From Acidimicrobiaceae bacterium (lineage in GTDB: Bacteria > Actinomycetota > Acidimicrobiia > Acidimicrobiales > Ilumatobacteraceae), in assembly GCA_020637295.1 (NCBI GenBank), contig JACJWF010000003.1:248001-312000 (forward strand): a stretch of 64,000 bases of DNA, written 5' to 3'. The notes beneath the pieces were generated by a model that did no database searches, was not told the DNA's origin, and worked only from the letters and a program-made list of their open reading frames with translations. How positions within the stretch are numbered: position 1 is the stretch's first letter; each line of letters opens with the position of its first letter. Both the position numbers and the translations under genes were made by a program. Below are positions 7,823 through 17,271 of the stretch, in pieces.

Positions 7823-9736
7823 GTGGCCCCGCACCTCTCACCCCCTGACGCAGCCGACGTCGAGGTCGATCTGGAGCTGGTCGACCTGCTCGCCGCCCGT
7901 CGCCGCCGTCACGGTGCGATATTGCGCCACGGCATCGCCGCGCTGTACCCGGCGGCGGCCGGTGCACTGCTCGCCACGCTCGACGCCCTGCTCGAACAGC
8001 ACGCAGTGAGGCGGCCGGCGAACCTTCGCGCTCGGGACGTGCTGCGCGAGGCCGAGCCGGACTGGTTCCAGCAGCCCGACATGGTGGGCTACGTCATGTA
8101 CGGGGATCGGTTTGCGGACACGCTCCGCGGTGTGGGCGGGCATCTCGACTACCTGGGCGAGCTCGGCGTTCGCTATGTGCACCTCATGCCCCTCCTGCGT
8201 GCTCGCGAAGGCGAGAGTGATGGCGGGTACGCCGTGGCCGCCTACGACGAGGTCGAGCCGAGGTTGGGCACGATGGCCGACCTCGCCGGGTTGGCCGACG
8301 CGCTGCACGATCGCGAGATGAACCTGTGCATCGACCTGGTGGTCAACCACACGGCCGAGGAGCACCCGTGGGCGCAGGCGGCGCGGGCGGGCGATCCTCG
8401 CTACCGCGACTTCTACTTCTTCTTCCCTGACCGGGAGATGCCAGACCGCTACGAGCGCACACTCCGCGAGGTGTTCCCTACGTTCGCGCCTGGGAGCTTC
8501 ACCTGGTTGGACGACGCGCAGCGATGGGTGTGGACCACGTTCAACGAGTTCCAGTGGGATCTCAACTGGTCGAACCCGGCGGTGTTCGCGGCGATGGTCG
8601 AGGTGATGCTGCACCTGTCCAACCAGGGGGTGGACGTCCTGCGCCTCGATGCCGTGCCGTTCATGTGGAAGCGCGAGGGCACGGACTGCGAGAACCTGCC
8701 CGAGGTGCACACGCTGCTGTGCACGCTGAGGGCGTTGATGGCCATTGCCTCGCCGGCGACGATCTTCAAGGCCGAGGCCATCGTCGCGCCGGAGGAACTG
8801 ACGGCGTACGTGGGCGCGGGCAGCCCGGAGCGCCATGAATGCGAGCTCGCCTACCACAACCAGCTCATGGTGCTGTTGTGGAGCAGCCTGGCCACGGGTG
8901 AGGCGAAGTTGATGACGACGTCGTTGCGGCGTCTGCCGAGCATTCCTTCGCGGGCATCGTGGGTGACGTATGTGCGGTGCCACGACGACATCGGCTGGGC
9001 GATCACCGACGAGAACGCAGCAGCGGTTGGATGGGACGGCTGGGCGCACCGAGACTTCCTCGTGGACTTCTATCGCGGGGAGTTCCCGCTGTCGTTCGCC
9101 CGTGGCGACGTGTTCCAGTTCAACCCCGAGACCGGAGATGGCCGCACCTCCGGCAGCGCCGCCTCGCTGTGTGGCATCGAGCGTGCGCTCGAGGCTGAGG
9201 ATCCGGTCCATCTGGACATCGCCTGCCGTCGCTTGGAGTTGGTGTACGCGGTCGCGTACTCGTTCGGTGGGGTGCCGCTGCTGTACATGGGTGACGAGTT
9301 GGGAGTGCGGAACGACGCCTCGTACCTCGACGACCCGGCGTTGGCTGACGACAACCGCTGGATGCATCGCCCGCGGATGGACTGGTCGGTGGCTGCCCGT
9401 CGACAGGTGCCGGGCACGCTGGAGGCCAGGCTGTTCGAGATGATGGCGGGGCTGGCCGGCGACCGGGCTTCCGTGGCGGCGCTGCATGGCGCGGCTCGAC
9501 TCGAGGTCCTGCAGCCCACGGACAGCCATCTGTTCGCCTTTGCCCGGCACCACCCCGACCGAGGCAGGTTCACGATGGTGGCCAACTTCGGGAACCTCAC
9601 GGTGGTTGCAGACACGGCCGGCTTGGGGTGCAGCCCCGGTGCCGCCGTCCGGCGCACTGGGGCTGGGGCGACCTTGGAGCCCGGAGGGGTGCTCACGCTG
9701 CCACCACTCGGCTATGCCTGGCTCGTGGAGCCGTGA
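7823..9736 (+). CDS. Amylosucrase (GH13_4)
   Basis: The 637-residue length matches characterised amylosucrases, which transfer glucose from sucrose onto an alpha-1,4-glucan and release fructose. An N-terminal helical region (about residues 1-90) precedes the barrel. MVGYVMYGDRFADTL and CIDLVVNHTAEEHPWA are amylosucrase-style motifs, and DVLRLDAVPFMWK carries the nucleophile. IFKAEAIV has the acid/base Glu, and YVRCHDDIGWAI the third catalytic Asp. The GTG start is fixed by TACACT seven bases upstream. Divergence from an alpha-glucosidase and a shared LacI operator suggest that it turns excess imported sucrose into storage glucan. A sucrose hydrolase of the same subfamily cannot be fully excluded from sequence alone. 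Confidence 0.9.
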   Translation: MAPHLSPPDAADVEVDLELVDLLAARRRRHGAILRHGIAALYPAAAGALLATLDALLEQHAVRRPANLRARDVLREAEPDWFQQPDMVGYVMYGDRFADTLRGVGGHLDYLGELGVRYVHLMPLLRAREGESDGGYAVAAYDEVEPRLGTMADLAGLADALHDREMNLCIDLVVNHTAEEHPWAQAARAGDPRYRDFYFFFPDREMPDRYERTLREVFPTFAPGSFTWLDDAQRWVWTTFNEFQWDLNWSNPAVFAAMVEVMLHLSNQGVDVLRLDAVPFMWKREGTDCENLPEVHTLLCTLRALMAIASPATIFKAEAIVAPEELTAYVGAGSPERHECELAYHNQLMVLLWSSLATGEAKLMTTSLRRLPSIPSRASWVTYVRCHDDIGWAITDENAAAVGWDGWAHRDFLVDFYRGEFPLSFARGDVFQFNPETGDGRTSGSAASLCGIERALEAEDPVHLDIACRRLELVYAVAYSFGGVPLLYMGDELGVRNDASYLDDPALADDNRWMHRPRMDWSVAARRQVPGTLEARLFEMMAGLAGDRASVAALHGAARLEVLQPTDSHLFAFARHHPDRGRFTMVANFGNLTVVADTAGLGCSPGAAVRRTGAGATLEPGGVLTLPPLGYAWLVEP

Positions 9737-9925
9737 GCCCTGGCGAGGCCCTTGACTCGGGCGGGCCGGGCGCCCTCCTGGCCACCACTCCGGCTCGCTG
9801 GGCCTGGGTCATTCCGCAGCGGTGCCGCACGGTCAACTCGCCCGATCAGTTCGACCTGTCCGGTTGACGGCCAAGCCCCCTTCTCCCTCGCCGCGCCCGG
9901 TCAACGACGCCAAGTGCGTCGCCTG

Positions 9926-10043
9926 GCGGGTCGGGTCGCGCGGTCGCCTGTCGGGTCGGGTCGGGTCGGGTCGCCTGTCGGGCCGGGTCGCGCGGTCGCG
10001 TGTCGGGTCGGGTCGCGTGTCGGGTCGGGTCGGGTCGGGTCGT
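9926..10043. repeat. GGGTC pentanucleotide repeat tract
   Basis: The 311-bp gap between amylosucrase and the HNH gene contains about 118 bases of imperfect GGGTC / TCGGG tandem repeats, interrupted by CGCGCGGTCGC-type and CGCCTGTCGGG-type units. It ends five bases before the stop of the HNH-family gene. No reading frame is supported. It may form strand-biased secondary structure or vary in copy number; no terminator with a T tract is visible here. Confidence 0.85.
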
Positions 10044-10047
10044 TGGG

Positions 10048-11514
10048 TCAAGCCGCCGGCGGCTCGGCTGCGTCGGGCGCCGCCGCACCCGGCGGGTTGT
10101 CGAACGCGTTCGACCGGCGTGTGTCCCAACGGTCCGGATAGCCCGACAGCTGTGAGCCGTCGACGCGAGTGACGGTGATGCGCCGATCCGAGGGATCCAT
10201 CGCAAGGGTCCATCCGCCGCTATGAACCGCCGTGTGATGGCCGCGGCACAGCGGCGCCAGATCGGCAAGATCCGTGCGGCCACCAGAGTTCCAGTCGTGG
10301 AGGTGATGCGGCTGGCAGCGGTCGAATGGGACGCCGCAGCCCGGCACGGCGCACGTGGAGTACATCGCCCGCAGCGCCACCCGTTGGGCATGGGTGGCCA
10401 GCCGTCGAACGCGTCCGACATCGAGCACCTTCCCCGCACCGCCGAGCACCACCGGGATGATTCCCGCATCACAGGCCATCTGCCGGACCGCGGCGACCGG
10501 GAGGTCCGCGCTGCCGGTGTCCAGCTGGGTGGCCTCGTGGACGCCGGCCCTCAGTGTGGCCTCGTCGATGACCACCACCACCTCTGTGTCGGGCACGGCG
10601 AACATCGACCTCGGGCCACCCGCCGCCACGTCGTCCAACGCTCCACCGGCGCAGGCAAGCTCGTACAGCGCCACGGCATTGAGGTGCTCCCACCTCGCGT
10701 CGCCCTCGGGGCATTCGGCAGGCTCCCGACCGGCCTCGATGATCGCGGCACGTGCGGCACCGAGGCGGGCGATCAGGCGCTGCCCACGTTCGGGGTCGTA
10801 CATGGCCCGGATGTTGACCATGCCGCTGTCGTCCACCCAGTGCGTCAGACCCGTCGCCCGGCGCTGCTTCACCAGCCGCTCGACCCCGTCGTCCGACCGC
10901 AGTCGGTTGACCTCGGCCACCAGCAGCCGACGGAACCGCTCCGGTCCGTTGACCGAGGCCAGCCGAACCAGCGTCGCGTCCAATGACGTCAGGCGCTGAC
11001 GGTCGGCCAGGTTCATCTGGTGCCAGCAGCGGCCAAGCACCTGCACATGGCTCTCGGCCACCCGGGACTCCCGCAGCGCGGCACTGAACAGCGGGAACTG
11101 CGCCAGCAGGCGAGCGAGCGTGGCCTGGCGGGCGGCCTCCCGCTCGCTGATCCGAGCCGAGTCCGCCAGCTCCAGCTCCGCAGGCTTCGGCGCCGGGCCG
11201 CCGGTCCCAGCGTTGCCGCTGGCAGGACCGCCCGTGCCCCCTGCGTCACCGGGCTCGCTGCCTGGCCCGCCGCCGGGGTGGTCGCCTGGGTGGTCGGCGG
11301 GGTCGTCGCCGGACGGAGGTGGCGGCAGGGGCAGCCCACCGGCCAACTCGGCCAGTTCGTCCAGCCTCCGCACCAGCGCCGACCGGGTGGCGGCCGTCCA
11401 GTTCGCCAGGCGGGCGAGGTTGCGCATCGCGCCCCGCACGGCCTGCTCGTCCAGGGTGGAGATGTCGGTCGCCTCGAGGTCGGCGACGATCGGTGACAGG
11501 GTGACAGTGCTCAT
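10048..11514 (-). CDS. 13E12-repeat / DUF222-type HNH endonuclease protein
   Basis: The protein is about 488 residues. It has an N-terminal helical DUF222-like region, a Pro/Gly-rich linker (PPPPSGDDPADHPGDHPGG) around residues 65-105, and a C-terminal HNH nuclease motif. The motif comprises CAVPGCGVPFDRCQPHHLHD, then DLAPLCRGHHTAVH, with the zinc-binding cysteines and catalytic histidines present. Such proteins are multi-copy in mycobacteria and other actinobacteria (13E12 family); their role is not established and mobility has been proposed. The ATG at 11514 is preferred to an upstream start at 11541, which would overlap the neighbour. A GGGTC repeat tract follows directly at its 3' end. 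Confidence 0.87.
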   Translation of the reverse strand: MSTVTLSPIVADLEATDISTLDEQAVRGAMRNLARLANWTAATRSALVRRLDELAELAGGLPLPPPPSGDDPADHPGDHPGGGPGSEPGDAGGTGGPASGNAGTGGPAPKPAELELADSARISEREAARQATLARLLAQFPLFSAALRESRVAESHVQVLGRCWHQMNLADRQRLTSLDATLVRLASVNGPERFRRLLVAEVNRLRSDDGVERLVKQRRATGLTHWVDDSGMVNIRAMYDPERGQRLIARLGAARAAIIEAGREPAECPEGDARWEHLNAVALYELACAGGALDDVAAGGPRSMFAVPDTEVVVVIDEATLRAGVHEATQLDTGSADLPVAAVRQMACDAGIIPVVLGGAGKVLDVGRVRRLATHAQRVALRAMYSTCAVPGCGVPFDRCQPHHLHDWNSGGRTDLADLAPLCRGHHTAVHSGGWTLAMDPSDRRITVTRVDGSQLSGYPDRWDTRRSNAFDNPPGAAAPDAAEPPAA

Positions 11515-11537
11515 CCGGCAACTGTCGCAAAGGGGTG

Positions 11538-12494
11538 TCACACAGCGCGGCGGAGTGCGATCACGTCGTCGATCATCCCGTGGGCGATGTCCAGTTCCTC
11601 CGGCGGGAAGATCGCCACGTCCTGCACGCCGGCCTCACCGAGCCGCTGCAAATGCTCCACTGCGTCGTCGAACGTGCCCACTGCGGCCAGGTCCAGCCAC
11701 CAGTCCCGGGGCATGCCCGCAAGCGCGGCCTCCCCGCCGTCGGCCAACAGCGCCTGCATCTCGGCGAAGTGGGGATGCTCGCCGACCGTGGGGTTGGCGG
11801 ACCGCACCCACCCCGCCACGAGCGGGGCCATCCATTCGTAGGCCTGCTCCCGGGAGGGGGCGATGCACAGCGACGTGAACGTGCTGACGCGCCACCCCTC
11901 GGGGTCCCCCGCCAACCTCCGGGCCGCTCGGGCAGCGGCAGGGCCGGCCCCCTCCACCAGGATCACCCCGTCACACGCCCTCCCGGCCACGGCCATCGAC
12001 TTCGGGCCACGCACCCCCGCCACCACCGGCGGCACGTCGACGGGCGGGGCCTCCAGCCGCACCCCGCGCAACTGCACCTCGCGCCCCTCGACGGACACCT
12101 CCTCGCCGCGCAGCAGCCGGCGGACGGCCGTCAGCACTTCCTCCAGCGTGGTGAGCGGGCTGGGCGTGCGGGCGCCGATCTGCTCCATCCAGTCCTGCAC
12201 GCCGTGACCGATGCCGGCAATCAGCCGGCCCGGCCCCAGCTGCGCGAGCGTCGCGAGCTCCATCGCCGTGATGGCCGGGTTGCGGGCGACGGCGGGGAGG
12301 ATGCCGATGCCGACGGTGAGCCGCTCGGTCGCCGCCAGCGCAGCCGCAGCCAGGGACACGCCCGCGGTGAAGAAGCAGTCCTCGATCACCCACAGCTGGT
12401 CGACACCGCCGTCCTCCAGCCGCCGGGCGAAATGCAGCACCTCGGGCGCCGGGAACGTGCGGTCGAAGCACATGCCGATGTTGATGTCAGCCAT
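11538..12494 (-). CDS. LLM-class (luciferase-like) F420-dependent oxidoreductase
   Basis: The 318-residue protein has the bacterial luciferase-like (beta/alpha)8 fold. It shows INIGMCFDRTFP at the N terminus, VGIGILPAVARNPAITA, and PGRLIAGIGHGVQDWM with the glycine-rich cofactor region. The fold uses coenzyme F420 or FMN, and the presence of fbiC in the window supports F420. The substrate is unknown. The ATG at 12494 is chosen because TAGCGT lies exactly seven bases upstream within the 21-bp gap after mfd. It can therefore be transcribed on its own as a leaderless message. Confidence 0.88.
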   Translation of the reverse strand: MADINIGMCFDRTFPAPEVLHFARRLEDGGVDQLWVIEDCFFTAGVSLAAAALAATERLTVGIGILPAVARNPAITAMELATLAQLGPGRLIAGIGHGVQDWMEQIGARTPSPLTTLEEVLTAVRRLLRGEEVSVEGREVQLRGVRLEAPPVDVPPVVAGVRGPKSMAVAGRACDGVILVEGAGPAAARAARRLAGDPEGWRVSTFTSLCIAPSREQAYEWMAPLVAGWVRSANPTVGEHPHFAEMQALLADGGEAALAGMPRDWWLDLAAVGTFDDAVEHLQRLGEAGVQDVAIFPPEELDIAHGMIDDVIALRRAV

Positions 12495-12515
12495 GGCCGT
12501 CACGCTAGTGAGCGG

Positions 12516-15500
12516 TCAGGGGGTGGGGGGAGGGACCAACTCCTGCAGGAACCCGGCGAGGAACGTCGCTGCGTCCACGCCGCGTCGAATCGGTACGACC
12601 ACCTGCTGCTGATCCGCCTTGTAGATCGAGTCGCGGCTCAACCGCCGCAGCCGCAGCTCCTCGCTGGCCTTCAACTCGAGCGGCGCCAGGCGGGCCATCG
12701 TGCCGGTGATCTGCACTTCACGCAGCCCCAGCCGGTGGCACTCGGCCCGCAGCAGACCCACACCCAACAGCGCCTCGGCGGCCTCTGGCACTGGCCCGTA
12801 GCGGTCCTCCCACTCGGCCCGGATGTCGGCCACCTCGGCCGGCGTGGTGACCGCGGCCAGCCGCCGGTAAGCCTCCAGCCGCAGCTCCTCCTTCGGCACG
12901 TACTCGGCCGGCAGGAACGCGTCGGTGGGCACGTCCAGCTTCACCTCGCTGGGCTCCTTGATCGGCTCGCCCTTCATCTCGCCCACGGCCTCGGTGACCA
13001 TCTGGCAGTACAGGTCGTACCCGACGGCGGCGATGTGCCCGCTCTGGGCCTCGCCCAGCAGGTTGCCGGCGCCGCGGATCTCCAGGTCGCGCATCGCGAT
13101 CTTGAAGCCGCTGCCCAGCTCAGTGGCCTCGCCGATGGTGCGCAGGCGCTCGTAGGCCTCCTCGCTGAGCCGGGCCTCCGGCGGGTGGAACAGGTAGGCG
13201 TACGCCCGCGACCCGCTGCGCCCCACCCGGCCGCGCAGCTGGTGCAGCTGGCCGAGGCCCAGCAGGTCGGCCCGCTCCACCACGAGCGTGTTCACCGTGG
13301 GCATGTCGATGCCGCTCTCGATGATGGTGGTGCAGACCAGCACGTCGAAGCGGCCCTCCCAGAAGTCCAGCACCACCTGCTCCAGCGACCCCTCGTCCAT
13401 CTGCCCGTGGGCGATGGCGATGCGGGCCTCCGGCACCAGTTCACGCAACCGGGCGGCCGCCATGTCGATGGTCTGCACCCGATTGTGCACCCAGAACACC
13501 TGGCCCTCGCGCAGCAGTTCGCGGCGGATGGCCTCCACCGCCACCCGCTCGTCGTAGCCGCCGACGAACGTGAGGATCGGCTGGCGGTCGGCCGGCGGCG
13601 TCTGCAGCAGCGACAGGTCGCGGATGCCCACCAGGCTCATCTCCAACGTGCGGGGGATCGGCGTGGCGGACAGCGTCAGCACGTCGACGTTCGTCTTCAG
13701 CTTCTTCATCGCCTCCTTCGCCTGCACGCCGAAACGTTGCTCCTCGTCCACCACCAGCAGCCCGAGGTCCTTGAACTCGACGCCCTCCTGCAGCAGGCGG
13801 TGGGTGCCGATGACGCAGTCCACCTCGCCCGACTTCAGCCCGGCCAGCACCTGGCGGGCCTCCTTCGGGGTGAGGAAGCGGGAGAGGGTCTCCACCCGGA
13901 TCGGGTACCCGGCGAAGCGGTCGGCGAACGTGTTGCCGTGCTGGGTGGCCAGCAGCGTGGTGGGGGCCAGCACGGCCACCTGCTTGCCATCCTGGATGGC
14001 CTTGAACGCCGCCCGCACGGCCACCTCGGTCTTGCCGAACCCGACGTCGCCGCACAGCAGGCGGTCCATCGGGTAGGCGCGCTCCATGTCCGCCTTGATG
14101 TCGTCGATCGCCACCCGCTGGTCCGGCGTCTCCACGAACGGGAACGCTTGCTCCATCTCGTGCTGCCACGGGGTGTCCTGCCCGAAGGCATGGCCGGGCG
14201 CGTTGACCCGCTTCTGGTACAGCACCACCAGTTCCTGGGCGATCTCCCGCACCGCGCTGCGGACCCGGCTCTTCGCCTTGGCGAAGTCCGCCCCACCCAG
14301 GCGGTGGAGCACGGGGGCCTCCCCACCCACGTACTGGCGCAGGGTGTCGATCTGGTCGCTGGGCACGTACAGCTTGTCGCCGCCCTTGTACGCCAGCAGC
14401 AGGTAGTCCCGCTCCACCCCGCCGATCGTCCGCTTCACCATCCCCTGGTACTGGCCGACGCCGTGCTGGTAGTGGACCACGTAGTTCCCCGGCTTGAGGT
14501 CCTCGAACATGCCCGCGCCCTGGCGCTTCCGCGGGCGGGCGGCGCGGTGGGCACGGCGGCGGCCGGTGAGGTCGGCCTCCGCGACCACGGCCAACTTGGC
14601 GGCGGCCACCGTGCAGCCCCGGTGCAGCGGCGCGACGGTCACGTGACCACCGGGGTGGAGGAGGGCCTCCCCCGTGCGACCGACCGTGAAGTCCAGCCCG
14701 CGCTCCACCAGCAGGGCCGCCATCCGGTCGGCGGACCCCTCACCGTCGGCGGCGACGATGACCCGGTAGCCGTCGCGCAGCAGGTCGCCGAGCCGCTGCG
14801 TCAGGCCCTCCCCGTCGCCCACGACGGGACCCCACCCGGTGGCCTGCACCATGGGGGAGTCCGGTGTCTCCGGCGCGCTGGAGATCGTCCACGTCGCCTG
14901 GCCGGCGCTCAGCAACCGGTCCGGCTCGGCGTGCAGGCGGGGGAACGGCTTGGCCGCGTCGCGCTGCCACGTGCTGGCCAGCGCCCGGGCCAGGTCGTCC
15001 TCTTCGGCCAGCAGGTCGTTGGCCCGGTCGCGCATCCGCCGCGGCTCCACCAGTGCCACCTTCGACGTCGCCGGCAGCACGTCGGTGAGCAGCTGCGGCT
15101 CGTCCACCAGCCACGGCAGCCAGCTCTCCATCCCGTCGAACAAGGCACCGTCGGCGAGGCGTTCCCAGTGCTCCCGCCCCCACGGCTCGGTGGCCACCAG
15201 CCCGGCTGCCCGCGCCTGCACCGCCTCGCTGCCGACGAGCTCCCGCGCCGGGAACACCAGCGCCTCGTCCAGATCGCGCACGCTGCGCTGGTCGCTGACG
15301 GAGAACTCGGTCAGCCGGTCCACCTCGTCGCCCCACAGGTCGATGCGGATGGGCGCGTCGGCCGTGCTGGGGAAGATGTCCACGATGGCGCCGCGCCGGG
15401 CCACCTCGCCGCGGTGCTCCACCAGCTCCTCGCGCCGGTAGCCGGCGTGCACCAGCCGGGCGACCAGCTCGTCCGGGTCGAGCACGGCGCCCTTGCGGAC

Positions 15501-15920
15501 GCGGATCGGCTCGACCTCCATGGCCTCCGGCCCGAGGTGCTGCAGCAGGGCACGCACCCCGGCCACGACGACGGCCGGGCATCGTTCGGGCGACCGCAAC
15601 CGCCACAGGATCTCCAGCCGCCGCCCCATCGTCTCCACGCTCGGGCTGACCCGCTCGAAGGGCAGGGTCTCCCACGCCGGGAACAGCACCACCTCGCCGG
15701 GCGGCATGTACTGGCACATGTCGTCGTAGAGCTGCCCGGCGTCGCTGCCGGTGGGGCAGGCCACCACCAGCGGCCGGCGGTCGCCCAACTGGGCGAGTGC
15801 GGCGACGGTGACGGCCCGGGCGGCCTCCGGCACGGCCACGAAGCCGCTCGGGTCGCCCAGCGCCTGGGTCAGCGCCGGTTCGTCGCGCAGCAGGCGGGGG
15901 AGGGAAGCCAGGGACGACAT
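12516..15920 (-). CDS. mfd: Transcription-repair coupling factor Mfd
   Basis: The 1134-residue protein is a DNA translocase that removes stalled RNA polymerase and recruits UvrA. It has a UvrB-homology region at the N terminus (VVACPTGSDAGQLYDD). The CarD-like RNA polymerase-interaction domain lies around residue 500 (KPGNYVVHYQHGVGQY). The superfamily 2 motor has Walker A GDVGFGKTEVA, DEEQ box VVDEEQRFG and motif VI QLRGRVGRSGSRAYAY. A TRCF C-terminal domain closes the protein. The ATG at 15920 follows the pth stop by seven bases; a longer open frame upstream would overlap pth and is rejected. It is part of the conserved glmU-prs-rplY-pth-mfd order. Confidence 0.97.
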   Translation of the reverse strand: MSSLASLPRLLRDEPALTQALGDPSGFVAVPEAARAVTVAALAQLGDRRPLVVACPTGSDAGQLYDDMCQYMPPGEVVLFPAWETLPFERVSPSVETMGRRLEILWRLRSPERCPAVVVAGVRALLQHLGPEAMEVEPIRVRKGAVLDPDELVARLVHAGYRREELVEHRGEVARRGAIVDIFPSTADAPIRIDLWGDEVDRLTEFSVSDQRSVRDLDEALVFPARELVGSEAVQARAAGLVATEPWGREHWERLADGALFDGMESWLPWLVDEPQLLTDVLPATSKVALVEPRRMRDRANDLLAEEDDLARALASTWQRDAAKPFPRLHAEPDRLLSAGQATWTISSAPETPDSPMVQATGWGPVVGDGEGLTQRLGDLLRDGYRVIVAADGEGSADRMAALLVERGLDFTVGRTGEALLHPGGHVTVAPLHRGCTVAAAKLAVVAEADLTGRRRAHRAARPRKRQGAGMFEDLKPGNYVVHYQHGVGQYQGMVKRTIGGVERDYLLLAYKGGDKLYVPSDQIDTLRQYVGGEAPVLHRLGGADFAKAKSRVRSAVREIAQELVVLYQKRVNAPGHAFGQDTPWQHEMEQAFPFVETPDQRVAIDDIKADMERAYPMDRLLCGDVGFGKTEVAVRAAFKAIQDGKQVAVLAPTTLLATQHGNTFADRFAGYPIRVETLSRFLTPKEARQVLAGLKSGEVDCVIGTHRLLQEGVEFKDLGLLVVDEEQRFGVQAKEAMKKLKTNVDVLTLSATPIPRTLEMSLVGIRDLSLLQTPPADRQPILTFVGGYDERVAVEAIRRELLREGQVFWVHNRVQTIDMAAARLRELVPEARIAIAHGQMDEGSLEQVVLDFWEGRFDVLVCTTIIESGIDMPTVNTLVVERADLLGLGQLHQLRGRVGRSGSRAYAYLFHPPEARLSEEAYERLRTIGEATELGSGFKIAMRDLEIRGAGNLLGEAQSGHIAAVGYDLYCQMVTEAVGEMKGEPIKEPSEVKLDVPTDAFLPAEYVPKEELRLEAYRRLAAVTTPAEVADIRAEWEDRYGPVPEAAEALLGVGLLRAECHRLGLREVQITGTMARLAPLELKASEELRLRRLSRDSIYKADQQQVVVPIRRGVDAATFLAGFLQELVPPPTP

Positions 15921-15927
15921 GGTGGGA

Positions 15928-16503
15928 TCAGGCCTTGGTGTTGTAGCGCTGCATCGCCGCGTCCACGCCCTCGGTGACGATGGCCTCCACCGCGTCGGCG
16001 GCACGCACGATGGATTCGTCGAGCAGTTGACGTTCGGACAGGCTCATCCGCGACAGCACATGGTCGGCGCCGCGCTCCTTGGACGGCGGCTTGCCGATAC
16101 CGATGCGGACGCGCAGGTAGTCCTGGGTGTGCAGGTGCTGGGTGATGCTGCGCAGTCCGTTGTTGCCGGCCAGACCGCCCCCCGCCTTGACCCTCACCGT
16201 GCCCGGGGGCAGGTCGAGTTCGTCGTGGACGATGATGATCCGGGCGGGGTCCTCCACCTTGTGGCGGCGCACCAGGGCGCGCACGGACTCGCCGCTGAGG
16301 TTCATGTAGGTGATCGGGAACGCCAGCACGACCTTCTGGCCGTCCATCCGGGCCTCGGCCACCAGGGCGCGGTCCCGACCGGCCTTCAGCTTCTCGCCCA
16401 GCCGTTGCGACAGCAGCGCGACCACTTCCTCGCCCATGTTGTGGCGGGTGCGGGCGTACTCCTTGCCGGGGTTGCCGAGGCCGACGATCAACCAGTCGAT
16501 CAC
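15928..16503 (-). CDS. pth: Peptidyl-tRNA hydrolase
   Basis: The 191-residue enzyme releases tRNA from stalled peptidyl-tRNA. The N terminus IVGLGNPGKEYARTRHNMGE has the catalytic histidine, and ITYMNLSGESV and HDELDLPPG carry the conserved Asn and Asp. GGGLAGNNGLRSI completes the active-site cleft. It is of standard length and lies between rplY and mfd in the usual actinobacterial order. Confidence 0.97.
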   Translation of the reverse strand: MIDWLIVGLGNPGKEYARTRHNMGEEVVALLSQRLGEKLKAGRDRALVAEARMDGQKVVLAFPITYMNLSGESVRALVRRHKVEDPARIIIVHDELDLPPGTVRVKAGGGLAGNNGLRSITQHLHTQDYLRVRIGIGKPPSKERGADHVLSRMSLSERQLLDESIVRAADAVEAIVTEGVDAAMQRYNTKA

Positions 16504-16527
16504 CGGGGCACCCCCGCCGTGGTCAGG

Positions 16528-17175
16528 TCACTCGCCGGCGTCGTCGCCAGCGGCCTCGGCCTCGCCACCCTCGGCGGCTTCGCCTTCGCCCTCGCCCTCG
16601 GCGGCCTCAGCAGCCTCGGCGGCGGTGTGGAGCGTGGTGACGACCGGCATCTCCTCGTCGCCCGTGGCGGTGACGCCGGCGGGCAGCGTGATGTCGGCGA
16701 GGCGGATGACGTCGCCCGGCTGCATCTCGGTGATGTCGATGGTGATCTGCGCCGGCATGTTGCCCGGGGTGCAGCGGACCTCGATGGTGTCCACCGCACG
16801 GTCCACCAGCATGCCCTCGCTGGCGACGGCCTTGGCCTCGCCCTCGAGGTGCACCGGGACCTGCACGGTGATCTCCTCGGTCATCGAGACCTGGAGGAAG
16901 TCGATGTGGCTGACCGTGCGCTTGATCGGGTGGCGCTGCAGCTCCTTCACGACGGCCGGGTACTTCTGGCCGCCGACCTCGAGGTTCAGCAGGGTGTTGA
17001 CGCCGGCCGGGCCGCTGAGGGCGATGCGCAGGTCGCGGCGCTCCACCGTGAGGCTGACGGGGGTCATGCCGTGGCCGTAGAGGACACCGGGGATGTGGCC
17101 CTCGGCCCGCAGGCGGCGGGCGGCGGCGGACCCTGCAGCGGAGCGGGGCGTGGCGGCGAGCGTGGTGGTGGACAT
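16528..17175 (-). CDS. rplY: Ribosomal protein bL25, long CTC form
   Basis: The 215-residue protein has an N-terminal 5S rRNA-binding L25 domain (RRLRAEGHIPGVLYGHG) and a C-terminal TL5/CTC beta domain. A very acidic tail rich in Glu, Ala and Gly closes it. The ATG at 17175 opens MSTTTLAATPRSAAGS and has GAGG upstream; the longer frame starting at 17217 adds residues unlike the family. It sits upstream of pth and downstream of prs. Confidence 0.95.
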   Translation of the reverse strand: MSTTTLAATPRSAAGSAAARRLRAEGHIPGVLYGHGMTPVSLTVERRDLRIALSGPAGVNTLLNLEVGGQKYPAVVKELQRHPIKRTVSHIDFLQVSMTEEITVQVPVHLEGEAKAVASEGMLVDRAVDTIEVRCTPGNMPAQITIDITEMQPGDVIRLADITLPAGVTATGDEEMPVVTTLHTAAEAAEAAEGEGEGEAAEGGEAEAAGDDAGE

Positions 17176-17271
17176 GACGGAAGCCTCGATCAGTACGGCC
17201 GAAAGAACAGCGGGCAAGCCTACCGGAGCCGTTCCGCCGTCACAATCGGAGCGGCGGATCGGCGCGACCCG

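Noticed and set aside
9926..10043. CRISPR array
   Set aside because: The repeats are five bases long, tandem and without spacers. No array-like spacer structure was noticed elsewhere and no cas gene is present.
11535..15977. Very long plus-strand open frame (about 1480 codons) opposite mfd
   Set aside because: It is antisense to a perfectly conserved Mfd with all motifs. High GC content makes stop codons rare in shadow frames. Other long antisense frames in the window (opposite metG, the GH13 genes and TauD/MFS) are rejected for the same reason.
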